Of a stretch of 64,000 nucleotides of DNA, positions 34,380-44,975 are shown one piece after another. The translations under genes were made by a program, and so were the position numbers. Source of the DNA: Camillea tinctor (Eukaryota > Ascomycota > Sordariomycetes > Xylariales > Xylariaceae); NCBI GenBank assembly GCA_022578605.1, contig MU394101.1:245410-309409 (forward strand), in the 5' to 3' direction. Below the pieces are notes generated by a model. It made no database searches, was not told the DNA's origin, and worked only from the letters and a program-made list of their open reading frames with translations. The first letter of the stretch is position 1. Every line of letters starts with the position of its first letter.

Positions 34380-34919
34380 TAGTCAATATCAAAATGATGC
34401 TGAATACTACATGGAGTGTAGTGAGTACTATCAGGAACCATTTCAACCACTTCTTTGTTCCAAATATGCGAATGAGGAGTATCGCTATCGAAATCCGAGC
34501 TGTGATGGATGACAGGAGACCGGGCGTAAATGACATCCATACCCATTTAGAGATCTTGACGAGCTGGTTGAAAGTAAGGTCTCCGTCGTGTTTACCGAAG
34601 CCCCAGTGGTAAGCCACAGTGAGGCATGATTGACAGGCGAGGTTAAGTATCTATGGAGTGTATATATCAGGATCCCGCGAAAAAAAAAAAAAAAGTCTTT
34701 TTTGATGAGATGCCATACCACAGCAGTCAACATGAGCCAGTCCTCCACGCTCACTAGCTTAGTCACTGCGATGCGGACCCAAAACCGAACGGCGACGATG
34801 ATCACGCATAGACTCGAGAATGTCCACGTCAAGCCCATGATCAAAGGTCCGCGGCCACGATCACTCGGATTGACGGGAGGTGGGAGCATAGGCATCCCAG
34901 TTGATTGAGAATCAGCCAT
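34380..34919 (-). pseudogene. Pth11-like membrane protein, 3'-truncated
   Basis: Exon 1 (34919-34719) and exon 2 (34650 to about 34385) encode the N-terminal TM helices of a Pth11-type protein (fungal rhodopsin-like domain). It is a clear paralogue of the intact gene at 46414: shared blocks are PPVNPSDRGRGPLIMGLTWT, VEDWLMLTA and RISIAILLIRIFGTKKWLKW. Similarity stops after VVFSIILI, where the paralogue continues for another 190 residues. Intron 1 carries an A/T homopolymer (about 34679-34694). The break joins NmrA-like sequence on the same strand. The encoded product lacks the last TM helices and the tail. Confidence 0.8.
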
Positions 34920-35474
34920 CACGAGCCTGTATCCGTAGTACTGAGAGATGACTCCAAGATACCAAGCGCTAGACCTAAGGAAAGAATATAGAAACAACAA
35001 AAAAAGTTTATGGTTGTATGTCAAGCAAAAGCGAACGCTAGAAGAGTCTTGACGATTGGTTCATTTATACAGTCTGTGACACTGTACTACATAATCTCTG
35101 ACTTGGCTGCGGCTGTACGCCAGATATACCAACCAGCGTCTATATTCAGCCGTGAGGTAGAAGCGGGCTTTGATAGAGGGGACACATCGTAGCCTGCGGC
35201 TACGGCCGAATCGATGTAATTTCCAAGCACCTCACAAATATGCAGTTTGAAATGTTCCAAAGAGCTCAAGAGATGAAGACAGATAATTCAATATTGAAAT
35301 TTGCAAAAGCTCGGAATCGTAGTTTCATTAGTTGTCATGACTATAAGGAGATTCTTATACTGCGTAGTGATCACAACTAAATACATTGCGGGGCTTTAAC
35401 ATCACCTGTAGTGTTACGTCAGAATGACTCAGCAGGCCTTAGTATTTAGTCCCCTTTTTGGGTTTCATCATTAG

Positions 35475-35507
<33 letters not shown>

Positions 35508-35695
35508 GTATAGCTCCATAGCACGGCAATATATTCCGTTGTGCCCGGAGCCTGTGTGTGCCCTTGGAGGGGGTTATCCCCCACATGTAGAATGACTCTA
35601 CCGGGGGCCCTACCTTTTGCGTCATAAACCTTTCGTGGAATTATCGAGGCACTTAGAGTCGGTGATGTGTCATGTCAAGAGTGATAGATACTCCT
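34920..35695. other. Intergenic with (CA)n microsatellite
   Basis: No gene is supported. A (CA)n run of about 22 nt lies at 35486-35507. A TGTTACGTCA start near 35412 resembles an LTR end, but no partner end was found. Confidence 0.5.
35486..35507. repeat. (CA)n microsatellite
   Basis: This is an uninterrupted CA dinucleotide run of about 22 nt in the spacer upstream of the truncated Pth11 gene. Confidence 0.9.
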
Positions 35696-37235
35696 TCACG
35701 CTGCAGTGCCGGGCACGTTCCAGTGAACCTCTATGATCCCCAACAAATTATCCTTGGGCTCATACACCCGATGAAGAACGAATCTCTCATCTGCCGCTGC
35801 GAGTAGAGCTTTCCATTCATCCAGATATCTTTCGCGGCCATTGAAGAAGCATTTCACACTCAAATCCACCGCCCTATTAAGTTTTCGTTAGTAGGCATAT
35901 TTTTTAGTCATGGCACATATCATCACTTAGTATCATACCTTGCAGTTCGCTCTTTCCATAATGGGATAGTATTTGGTTCCGGCATGCACACATCCTGAAT
36001 GAGGATCTTTGCTCCAGGTTGCAGAGCCGGAACCTGCGCTTTCAAGATTTGAACAGCGTATTTGTCACCCCAATTACGGAGGACCATGCGAAGGTAATAG
36101 ACATCTGCCTTTACCGTCTGTGGTTCGAAAGTCTCATGTTTCATGAATTCAATACGGCCTTTCAACTGGTCGGGAACCTCTGATTCTGCGCCTTCAATAA
36201 TCATCCCCATGTCTTGGACAAGTAGCTTGAGATTCCCGAAGTTCTTTGCCAGTTCTATGGCGGCTTGACCTCTAGCACCGCCAACATTGACGATGAACGC
36301 GTTTCCTAGGGAAGCCCAATCGTAGACCTTGGGAATAGCTTCGATTGGGAGACCGGGAATATGGTCTGTGACTTTCATGGCAGATGCGAAGCGCATGGCC
36401 CGCTCGGGGTCTGTGCCGAGGACCTCGTAGACCGACTTGTCGGTGTTGTTGGCAAGAGTGAAGCCCTGTGAAGATCAGCACGAGCTACAGGAAATATGGT
36501 CAGCTCTAGGACATGGGAAACACTCACAGTCTGGTTGGGCTCTTCGGACGATGGCCATTTCTGCATGGCGTCGACAACCTACGATAAAGTACCCACATTA
36601 GCTCGTTCTGTCGCTTCCCTCTGATGCAAAGGAATCTTGCACACTTACCCTGGTAGTGGCTGGCCAGGTATCCTTACACTCAAAATTGACCCAGTTGTTG
36701 ACATACGGAACGGCTAAGAATTTGGAGGCCTTGGTATGGGCCACCATGCCAGGCTCCGGTTCTCTCAGGATACGCATAGCCATAGCGTGTCTGAGTAAGC
36801 GTCTAACATGCTGCTTGTCCAAGCCTGTTTTTTCAGCGATATCTTCAAAGGAGATCTGGCCACCAGAAGGTATGACATCGGCAACATGGTATCGGCATAT
36901 TGTGTCGATGCTGACCAGGTTGGAGATCTGGAAGCGTTAATCCATGAAAGAAAAGGGGGGGGGGGAAGGGGCAGCTGATCCCGAGGAACTCTTACAGATG
37001 CAAATTTGAAGATCAGTGATAGGGGGTCTAGAAGCAGTTCATGTAGTTCAGCAGTTGCATCAAGGACGGCATCCTGGAGATGAGACACATCAGCAGGTAG
37101 AGTTTGAGGATTGTCCTCAGCAAAGGATGGAGATGCCACCCCCTGAGCTGATAATCGCTCTTGAAGTTGGGCGACAGAAGTGCTGATCTGAGCAGCTAGT
37201 TCGACGATTCTGGGAGTGGTATTGGATGAAGACAT
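35696..37235 (-). CDS. O-methyltransferase-like protein OMT-3, catalytic His replaced
   Basis: Five exons (37235-36996, 36927-36649, 36578-36528, 36465-35939, 35873-35696) give about 424 aa with no stop. The first three exons have the same lengths as in OMT-1 (240, 279 and 51 nt), showing a shared origin by duplication. N-terminal dimerisation and winged-helix parts are intact (QISFEDIAEKTGL, VRRLLRHAMAMRILREPE). Two key positions deviate: SAM motif I reads VNVGGARGQ (OMT-1 VDIGGSRGH), and the catalytic-base motif reads LRMVLRNWGDKY where OMT-1 has LRWVLHNWSDKY. The His-to-Arg change removes the residue that acts as general base in COMT-type enzymes. It may be inactive, a structural partner for another OMT, or catalyse a different reaction. 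Confidence 0.92.
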
Positions 37236-38418
37236 TGTTGCCAGGAAATATCGAAGAAAGTGTTAAGAAATGGATTAGAGAAAAGCTTAAGGGTTGGCGA
37301 AAGGTAGAGAGCTGACAATAATGGGAGGGGGGTGGTTGATGCAATTAACAATATAAAGAAACCCTAAAGAGAGAGACATAGGTCTCTGTGAATCGTGATA
37401 CTTACGTGGGCGGGGAGTTTGCCGTTTCATACCACACCGCTTCAAGGCCTATCCATATCCCTATTCCTATCCCTTTTTTGGTTGTTGGTTGCAAGTAGAT
37501 TTTGACTGCAGAGCTAAAGTACATGGAAAGTAGGAGTACCCTCACAGGGCCACCAAGGCTAGCGTCAAATAAACAGATACTACATGTTACTACATGTACA
37601 GGGAACCCCCGCGATATTTCGTGTTACCTACTTGAATTGATCAGTACCTAGGTACTTAGAAGCGAGGGCTGACGGTATCACATCTCAATTAATATACCTA
37701 CTATGTAGGTACTTATCTTACCCCGCTCCGTGGTGAGGAGACAGGACAACTACATAGGTACTGGTATCAGGTAGCTACAAATGTACATATTGTGTATGTA
37801 GGCTGCTGGGTAACACAAAATACCATTTACGTTTTTTAACCTTGCATGTGGCCAGTGTATTAGATCTAGATGTATCTGAACTATGCGCTAACCCCTATTT
37901 ATACCCTTAGGGTACTTGTAACACCTTCCTTCACTAACCCCAGCAGCTATTAGTACTACGCCAAAGTAGATACTACCAAATTAGGAAGCCTTGAAGTCCA
38001 GGGTCCAATAGTATTGCAAAGACTATAGTCAGTACGTGTAAAGGACAGGGATCCGATGTCAACCGTGCCGATCCGGGCCCCACCCGCGACTTTTAAGAGC
38101 TTGGAATTAATGAAGGCTAGGAATGTGCTTCAGTGAGCTGTGAAGTAAAGCATCACATCCAGATAATGGCGACAAGAGAAACTCATGCACATACTAATGC
38201 AACATTGAGCTTACTCCGTGTTATATCATGGCACTATTCACCGAGTTGGTGTTACCTCTACATGTGGTACAGATGACACCCATTTCTCTCTCAACCCGTT
38301 CCTCAACCTGTTCCTCAACCTGTTCCTCCTCGTTCTTCTAACTTTCTCTCTTTTCATACCAAGGTTGTACACAACTTGCATCACCGTCTTCATCTTGAGG
38401 CATCCATTTCGAACTTAG
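37236..38418. other. Intergenic with repeat family B copy
   Basis: This spacer lies between OMT-3 and the divergent OMT relic. It contains several TAGGTAC/GTACCTA palindromic motifs (about 37640-37760) and the second copy of repeat family B. No gene is supported. Confidence 0.5.
37855..37960 (+). repeat. Dispersed repeat family B, copy 2
   Basis: The copy begins TGTATTAGAT and carries CTAACCCCTATTTATACCC, TAGGGTACTTGTAACACCTTC and CACTAACCCC, in the same order as the copy at 21088. It lacks about 15 bp near its left end relative to that copy. It may be an LTR fragment. Confidence 0.55.
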
Positions 38419-38793
38419 ATGCCCAAGATGAGCCTCAACACTACCCAATAAGAAGCACTGGCAGACCAGATCGAATCAATTCTGGGTGACCCCAAAGGTG
38501 CCTCTGAACATATCACAGATGACAGAATCCGCCGTCGCTTAGTTGAGGGCGGGTGTAAGCTCGCTGCTTCTTTAGAAAGTCCTAGAGACACATTGCGCAG
38601 AGCTGGTAGCTCGGTATGTAGGACTATAGCTTTGTGTGATACTCCATGGCTAACTTTAGCCATCACTAGCATCTCCAACTACCTCTGGCTCTTATCGGTG
38701 TGGAAACCGGCCTATTTTCCACTTTGGCGGCCGAGCCTCGCTCTTTCAACAGTGCAGAGCTCTCAGAGAAGACTGGCGTGAACACTAACCTAA
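38419..38793 (+). pseudogene. O-methyltransferase relic (first two exons only)
   Basis: Two exons of an OMT N-terminus remain: 38419-38613 and 38670-38793, with intact splice sites (GTATGT...CACTAG). The encoded blocks match OMT-2 in order and intron placement: KLAASLESPRDTLRRAG corresponds to LAFSLESPHDTIHRYG, and LIGVETGLFSTLAAEP then ELSEKTGVNTNL corresponds to VGIDLRLFRHLAES then HLSQKTGAEPQL. A TAA stop at 38449-38451 interrupts exon 1. After the second donor-like site (A/GTGAGC) no methyltransferase domain follows. It is a truncated, dead copy related to OMT-2. Confidence 0.75.
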
Positions 38794-40273
38794 GTGAGCA
38801 CAGGGTTGCAGGAAGAATGTATAAGGTCGATACATCTCCATGTATATAGTCACTCGTTCTTCAGCTATCAGTCTTAAACGATAATCACTCGTTGAAAACT
38901 ATTATAAAAGTACTTTGAACTCTTTCTGTCGAGAATTATTATTGATTATTCTAAACCAACCTCAACCCGCTATTACACGGCCAATGGACATGGTTAGATC
39001 TCTTCAGAATATCCCCCCCCCTCGGTATATAGTAAAGTTTCCGTTGATGTAGGACAAATGTGAGGAAAAGAAGATAAAGGGTCTTGTTCAAAGGTAGTCT
39101 AGGTTAGGGCGGAAACCTGAATATATATGGCAATACTGTATAACTGTATTAGTAAGGTAATCTGATATTTTAATAGCTTTGCTTTTACTGGTTTTATTTA
39201 ACTTTTATGAGTATTTAATTGAAGTTAAAAATAACAAAAAGTAAGATATTTACCTAGAATAAAGTAACATAGTAAAATGTTCGACAATAGTCGACCTAGT
39301 TAGTACTGAACTAGAGATAGAGGGGACCTCTTACTAACAGCTGTATAGGGCTGTTAGGGACTAGGGACAGCAGTCCCTAGTTTACGACACCCAACCTTCA
39401 TACTGTTTGTTTTAAATGGGAAGTCAAGAAATGTATATATGAGAGGAATGTATTGATCTATGCTATAAAAACTAACGCCGACATTCTATAAAGTAAAAAG
39501 AAGAAACTATCGTGAACTTGTAATGCAACGTAATCTACTATATACACAGAAATGCGGTCCCTAGTTCCCCTAGTCCCCACAACAGTACATAGTGTCCATG
39601 AAGATAAAGGATGGGGGCTACTAGGCCCCGCAGCTGTATTTAGTTCTAAGTCAGCAACCGTATGTACCTACATCTTTTTGCTAGCCTTTCTGTATACATC
39701 ACTATACTGAGATATACTGACTGCACCCCATACACTAGAGTTTACGTGTTACCAAGCTTCATTTTTTTAATGGGATATTAGTTTTAATATCTTAACGGAA
39801 AGGTAATTTTCTTTATCCTTATGACTAATGCCCCCCTCATTTCTGCCCAACCTGTTGTTTCCGACAGCATTCCTGCCAAATACCCCTCTATTATAATGAG
39901 CCTATGGAGTTGGTCTATAACAAATACGGCCTATTATATCTTATATAGTGTCGCGTACGAAGGCATTCCCAGGAGCATAGGTACACACATGGGGTGATCA
40001 CGTGACCAGAAGATCTTGGCACCCTGGAGCGCGAGCTCCACTATTTTATGTATATAAGGGAGCTCGTCTCCCCTCTGCTTCGCAAATCCATAGTTGAAGA
40101 ATCAATCTCTTATGTGCCTCCAAACCATTCACGTATATAAAAGCAATATATAGTCAATCAAGTCATGACCTCCTCGGTACCAGCAAAACCATCAAAACGG
40201 CTATGCTTATGCATATACTCTTCCACCATACTCTGTCTATGTTAAGACGTATTCCTTATTTATCATGTGGATA
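38794..40273. other. Intergenic, AT-rich, repeats only
   Basis: No gene is supported. It holds a perfect 8-bp inverted repeat (ACTAGGGA-cagcag-TCCCTAGT, 39360-39381), a related TCCCTAGT near 39555, and repeat family C copy 1 close to the P450-2 3' end. Confidence 0.5.
39949..40150 (+). repeat. Dispersed repeat family C, copy 1 (LTR-like, promoter-containing)
   Basis: This segment of about 200 bp aligns throughout with 48140-48343. Shared blocks are TGTCGCGTA, ATAGGTAC, ATCACGTGACC, GATCTTGGCAC, GGAGC..GAGCTCCA, GTATATAAGG, TGCTTCGCA, ATAGTTGAAGAAT and CGTATATA. An E-box-like CACGTG and a TATA box resemble an LTR U3/R region, but terminal target duplications were not found. Confidence 0.75.
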
Positions 40274-42101
40274 TCAGGCGATGAATGAAGCTACATGTGC
40301 TATCAGATTGGCTGCAGCCTTCGTCCCAATGATGAACTGGTCACTCTCCATTTCAAAGTCTGCGGCCGCGATGCCCTCAAATTTGAAGTCGAAGCGCTGG
40401 ACGAGGGTAGCAATAACGAGATACATCTCAGCCCATGCAAGACTAAATAGACAGGATGAGTCAGACATGAATAGTTTGGGAATGTAAACGAAACCGAAAA
40501 TGAAATGAAGAAGAAAATTGACATACTGCATGCCCAAACATATTCGTGTCCCTTTCGAGAATGGTGCATAGACCTTATCCAACCTCTTCTTTGCTTCCAA
40601 GTCCATCCACCTATCAGGGTTGAAACGCATAGGCTCAGGATATAACTTCTCATCAGTATGCATCAGAATAGTCGTCATCCCCACTGGTGTCCCGGCTGGA
40701 ATGCGCAAATCGCCGTAAAAGAGGTCCCTGTCGGGGGCGATGCGGGCCATGCGCGTTCCGATGGCTGGACTAAGCCGCATACCTTCCATGATCACCGATG
40801 TCAAGTATGGTAGTTTTTCCAACACCTTAACTTCGACTTCACCATCACTAAATGACGGCACTCCATCCGCTGCAGCGAGCTCAGCGCGCAAGCGCTTCAG
40901 GATTGTAGCATTGCTAAAGACATGGTAGAAGATAAGTCGCAGCACACTGGCCGTCGTCTCAAATCCAGCTCCCGTTATCGTCGCCACATCGTTCATGACA
41001 CGCAGGAATTTCTTCTCAGCCGCCGGAAGATTAGAGTTAAAGAGTTCATGAACGATAGTACGGGGCACCTCCTCGCCGGTAGATGATGTGGTAGCGATTC
41101 GGAGGAGATCCCTAGTGTCATCTTCACTGTTCTATCATGGACGGATGGTCAGTAATCAAAATGCACCCGACTAGCTATTGGGGGTAATTTTTTCTTGCCT
41201 GGATATGTTGAAAAAATTCTTTAGTACTCTCATCAGCCACTTTGAACAGCAGACTGCGCGGAATAGATTTCATGGTTGGGCCGAACCACGGGAAATGCTT
41301 AGTTATACGCCAAATGACACCCCCTTTCTGGAGCATGTTCGTCACGGCAACGTTAAAGTCGTCCTTATCCAGGGCCCCAGACGTCTTATTGAGCATGAAT
41401 TCACACGACACATCCCGTACAATAGCGCTGATAGCGGCTCCCAAGTTAACAGTGTTCCCCGCCAACTGGGAAAGTCTATTACAGAGCTTCGCGACGTTGC
41501 GGTGGATGATTTCTTGGCGAGCTGCTACCTTGGCCTTAGAGAAAAAGTGATTGATAGGCTGACGACGGGCCTTATGAAGCTCGTGTGAGCCGGTTCTACA
41601 CCCATGTCAGTATAAGAAATAAATACCCCGAAAGCAAAAACAGGACAAAAAGAAAGACGGACACGATGGTAGCACCTTTGGCGGAGAAGCCATTATAAGT
41701 CCACTCATACTTGTCCCAACAGCCTTCTTGGCGGTAGAGCTTTTCGAAATAGGTAGGGTCGATTACGTGAAGTTCGTAAGGGCTGATTCGAATGATGGGT
41801 CCTGGAAAGGGGTAAGGAGCTAGTCAGAGGGGAACTCGGACAGATGGAGTGAGAATGATGTTCAAAATCTACCATATTTCTTATGCAACTCAGCGATCTT
41901 AAAGGTATATTGGCCATTTTGAACAATGTCGTAGTAGGCTTCATACCAGCGAGTAATAGCAGCTAATCTAGGGCCTGGAAACCTAGCAAGAGGGTGCAGA
42001 AAAAGACGGTAGAAAGCGAGTGATGCAAAATAAACAGCAAACAAAACAGCAAAGTTCTGCCAGGACAGCAACCCTTCACGCATCTTGGGAAGGACGCCCA
42101 T
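40274..42101 (-). CDS. Cytochrome P450 monooxygenase P450-2
   Basis: Five exons (42101-41873, 41801-41663, 41595-41199, 41131-40527, 40442-40274) give about 512 aa. There is an N-terminal membrane anchor ([19 protein letters not shown]), Pro-rich hinge [21 protein letters not shown]-helix [11 protein letters not shown], ExxR in [14 protein letters not shown], and haem loop [16 protein letters not shown] with the Cys ligand. All catalytic motifs are intact. Its style resembles the trichodiene-oxygenase (TRI4)-like group, a loose resemblance only. Intron 3 appears to use a GC donor (CAG/GCAAGA...ATAG), since no GT is available near the exon end and the join [13 protein letters not shown] is in frame. 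Intron 2 has a weak GTCCGT donor. It is divergent from the MFS gene, with a 661-bp shared promoter. Confidence 0.93.
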
Positions 42102-42762
42102 GATTACAATTGTGATGGGTATTACGGGTATTACTGCTATTGTGGGATCAAGACAAAAGGTAGGTAATCACTAAGAAGGATGAAATAATTTTTGTAGAGC
42201 GCAAAAGCTCGGGCGCTGTATAAATAGTTGCATTTGAGCAACACTACGTACCTTCCCCTACCAGATACTTAGGACTTGGGTTGAGTAAGTAAGCAAGGCA
42301 GAATGCTTGGGTGGGGAGGTCTGAGAGGGAGGGAAATGATATATCAAGTTTCCAACAGATATGTCGGCTACCAACGTTTACGTTCACTGCATCGATTGGT
42401 TACAATAACATATTCCTGTCTGTTTCATTTCCAGTATAGGTCAGTCTGTACTACCAACCTTCAAAACTTGCATATTGCTGACCTGCTGGGCCATCCCTGG
42501 CAGCCCTGGCATTAGTCCTATACGCATACACCCCCTCCCTTTCTCCAAAAGCCACCAACACCACGATAGTATATAGCCTCATTTAATTACTTGAATGCAG
42601 ATAATGTCACTCCATCTTTGTGTAACAGCTACCTTACAAATCATGCATGGTCGACTTTGAATAAGTTGAGCATAAAGACCAACGAGCCCTTTTTCCTCTG
42701 CTGGCTCACAACTCGACTCTTACTTGTATTTTCTTTTCCCTTGCGCCCAGCCTACATCCGCC
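42102..42762. promoter_or_regulatory. Shared divergent promoter region, P450-2 / MFS exporter
   Basis: A 661-bp spacer separates the divergent start codons. A TATAAATAG lies at 42219-42229 on the plus strand. No cluster-specific operator can be named. Confidence 0.5.
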
Positions 42763-44975
42763 ATGACAACCGCCCAATCCTCACCTGGAAATGTTCCCAC
42801 CGCCGACGCTGGCGAAAAGCCAGATGCTAACACCAGTCCCTCCGTCTCGAAGCCGGAACCGGAGTCGAAGCTAGATGTCGACATAGACAAGCCCGATCCC
42901 AGTGCCGGATACTTGACTGGTGTTAAGCTCGTCATCATTGTAGCGGCCGTCACCTTTTCTAGCTTCCTCATGCTGCTGGATACTATGATTGTCAGCACTG
43001 TACGCCGCTCTCCCTCACTAATAATGGACATTCCCAAGCTGGGTCAAGGCTGATCGTGATATCTAGGCCATACCGGAAATCACCAGCGCCTTCCATTCTC
43101 TTCCAGACGTTGGGTGGTACGCCAGCGCATATCAGTTCGGCCTGTAAGTATTATTTTTGCATCTACAAATCTACTTACACCTGCGATGTTAGTTGCATTT
43201 GCCTAACCTTGCCAAATTTCTAAGTGCCGCACCACAACCGCTCATAGGGAAGCTTTACAAGTTTTTCAACACAAAGGTTCGTATCGCTTATATGTCCTCT
43301 ATGTTCGACTCACTAGCCTAATTCTAGTAGTGGACCTTTATAGTCTTCTTTGCCGTGTTTGAGATCGGCTCTGTCCTTTGTGGTGCTGCTATCTCATCTC
43401 CCATGTTCATCGTCGGTCGCTTCGTTGCTGGCTTAGGGGCTGCCGGCATCAGCAACGGCTCTCTCAATATCATCTCTAACAGTGCGCCTTTGGAAAAGCG
43501 ACCCGGTGAGTGAAACCATCTTCCATGTGTGGCTAGTGATAATGCTCATATAGCTGGCTACTTAGCTTTGATCGGGTTGGCTTTGGCTTGTAAGTCTACT
43601 ATTAATCTGCGACCTATTCTCGGTAGCCCGGGCTAATTCAGAACCAATAGTCAACCTCCTCGGACTTGTCGTGGGGCCTCTTGTTGGCGGGGCGTTCACA
43701 TCTTACACTACGTGGCGTTGGTGTATGTTTTCTCTCATTCCTCAACTACTCACACTTGACTTACAGAACCAGGTTTTTATGTGAATCTACCAGCTGGTGG
43801 TTTAGCAGTGATCGCCATCCTTTTCCTGAGCATTCCGGAAGAGGCAAACAAACCTAAGGCTTGGTCCCTGATCCCGAGATTACATTATCATCTTGATCTC
43901 ATAGGCTTCATCCTCTTTGCTCCGGCAGTCCTACAGCTCCTCCTCGCTCTTCAGTTTGGTGGTGTGACCTATCCCTGGAACTCGTCCCAAGTGATAGGTC
44001 TTTTCTGTGGTACTGTTGCAACCAGTGTCGCCTGGTGGTTCTGGAACCGGCACCGTGGTGACAATGCCATGATGCCCCACGCACTGATCCGCCGGGGGGA
44101 CGTCCTCGCTTCGGGCATGTACATCTCGCTTCTCATGTCGGCGGTCTACGGAGCAACTTACTTTCTCCCAATTTATTTTCAATCCGTCAAGGGAGCAAAT
44201 CCGATGTTAAGCGCTGTGTATATTCTTCCAATGATCCTAGCACAACTCATGACAGCTGGTGCTTCCGGCGCTGCAGGTGAGTTTGGACAGTCATACATTG
44301 ATCTATAACTCACTACGAATACTGACATCTGAGCTTTAGTAACCAAGATCGGTTATGTAATTCCAGTAGCTATCTTTTCAACCATCTTTCTCTCCATCGG
44401 CAGTGGCCTTTACTCTATCCTTCAACCTAACAGCTCAACCGGTCAATGGATTGGTTTCCAAATCCTTGGAGGGGTCGGTTCTGGTGCTGGTCTGCAATTA
44501 GTTTGTTCCCTCTTTGCAATCCAGGGCACATGCCTTGATTTCCCATGTCGTATACTAATCTAGATCCTTCTAGCCTTTAATTTCTGTCCAAGCCGCCATG
44601 GATGGCGAAGAGCTCGCGGCTGGCATCTCCTTTGTCATATTTAGTCAGGCCCTTGGCCCGACCATTACGCTAACCCTCTTCAACGTCATATTCAGCGCGG
44701 GTCTGCAGACAGAGATCAACCAGCACGCGCCACAAGTCGATGCTGCGGCCATCATACATGCCGGTGCCACCGGCTTCCGCTCCATGGTTTCCCCGGAAGA
44801 CCTACCCGGCGTACTAGTCGCATATGCAAATAGTATTGACCACGTCTTCTACCTAGTTGCGGCACTATCGGCAGTATGTGGGATATGTCTATGGGGGATG
44901 GGTTGGCACGACATACGAAAGAAGGAAGGAGAGAACGTAACAAATGCAACAGATGGGGTCAAAACTGACAGCTAG
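42763..44975 (+). CDS. MFS drug:H+ antiporter, DHA14-like (metabolite efflux)
   Basis: Nine exons (42763-42999, 43067-43143, 43225-43276, 43331-43505, 43554-43589, 43651-43722, 43773-44276, 44340-44500, 44574-44975) give about 571 aa, the usual length for 14-TM exporters. A hydrophilic Pro/Glu-rich N-terminus of about 50 residues precedes [20 protein letters not shown]. Restored family blocks include [50 protein letters not shown] and [14 protein letters not shown]. Transporters of this group commonly export toxic metabolites or self-products and often sit in biosynthetic clusters. Here it probably exports the cluster product or gives self-protection. Introns are very short and one exon is 36 nt, so automated models may err. 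Confidence 0.94.
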
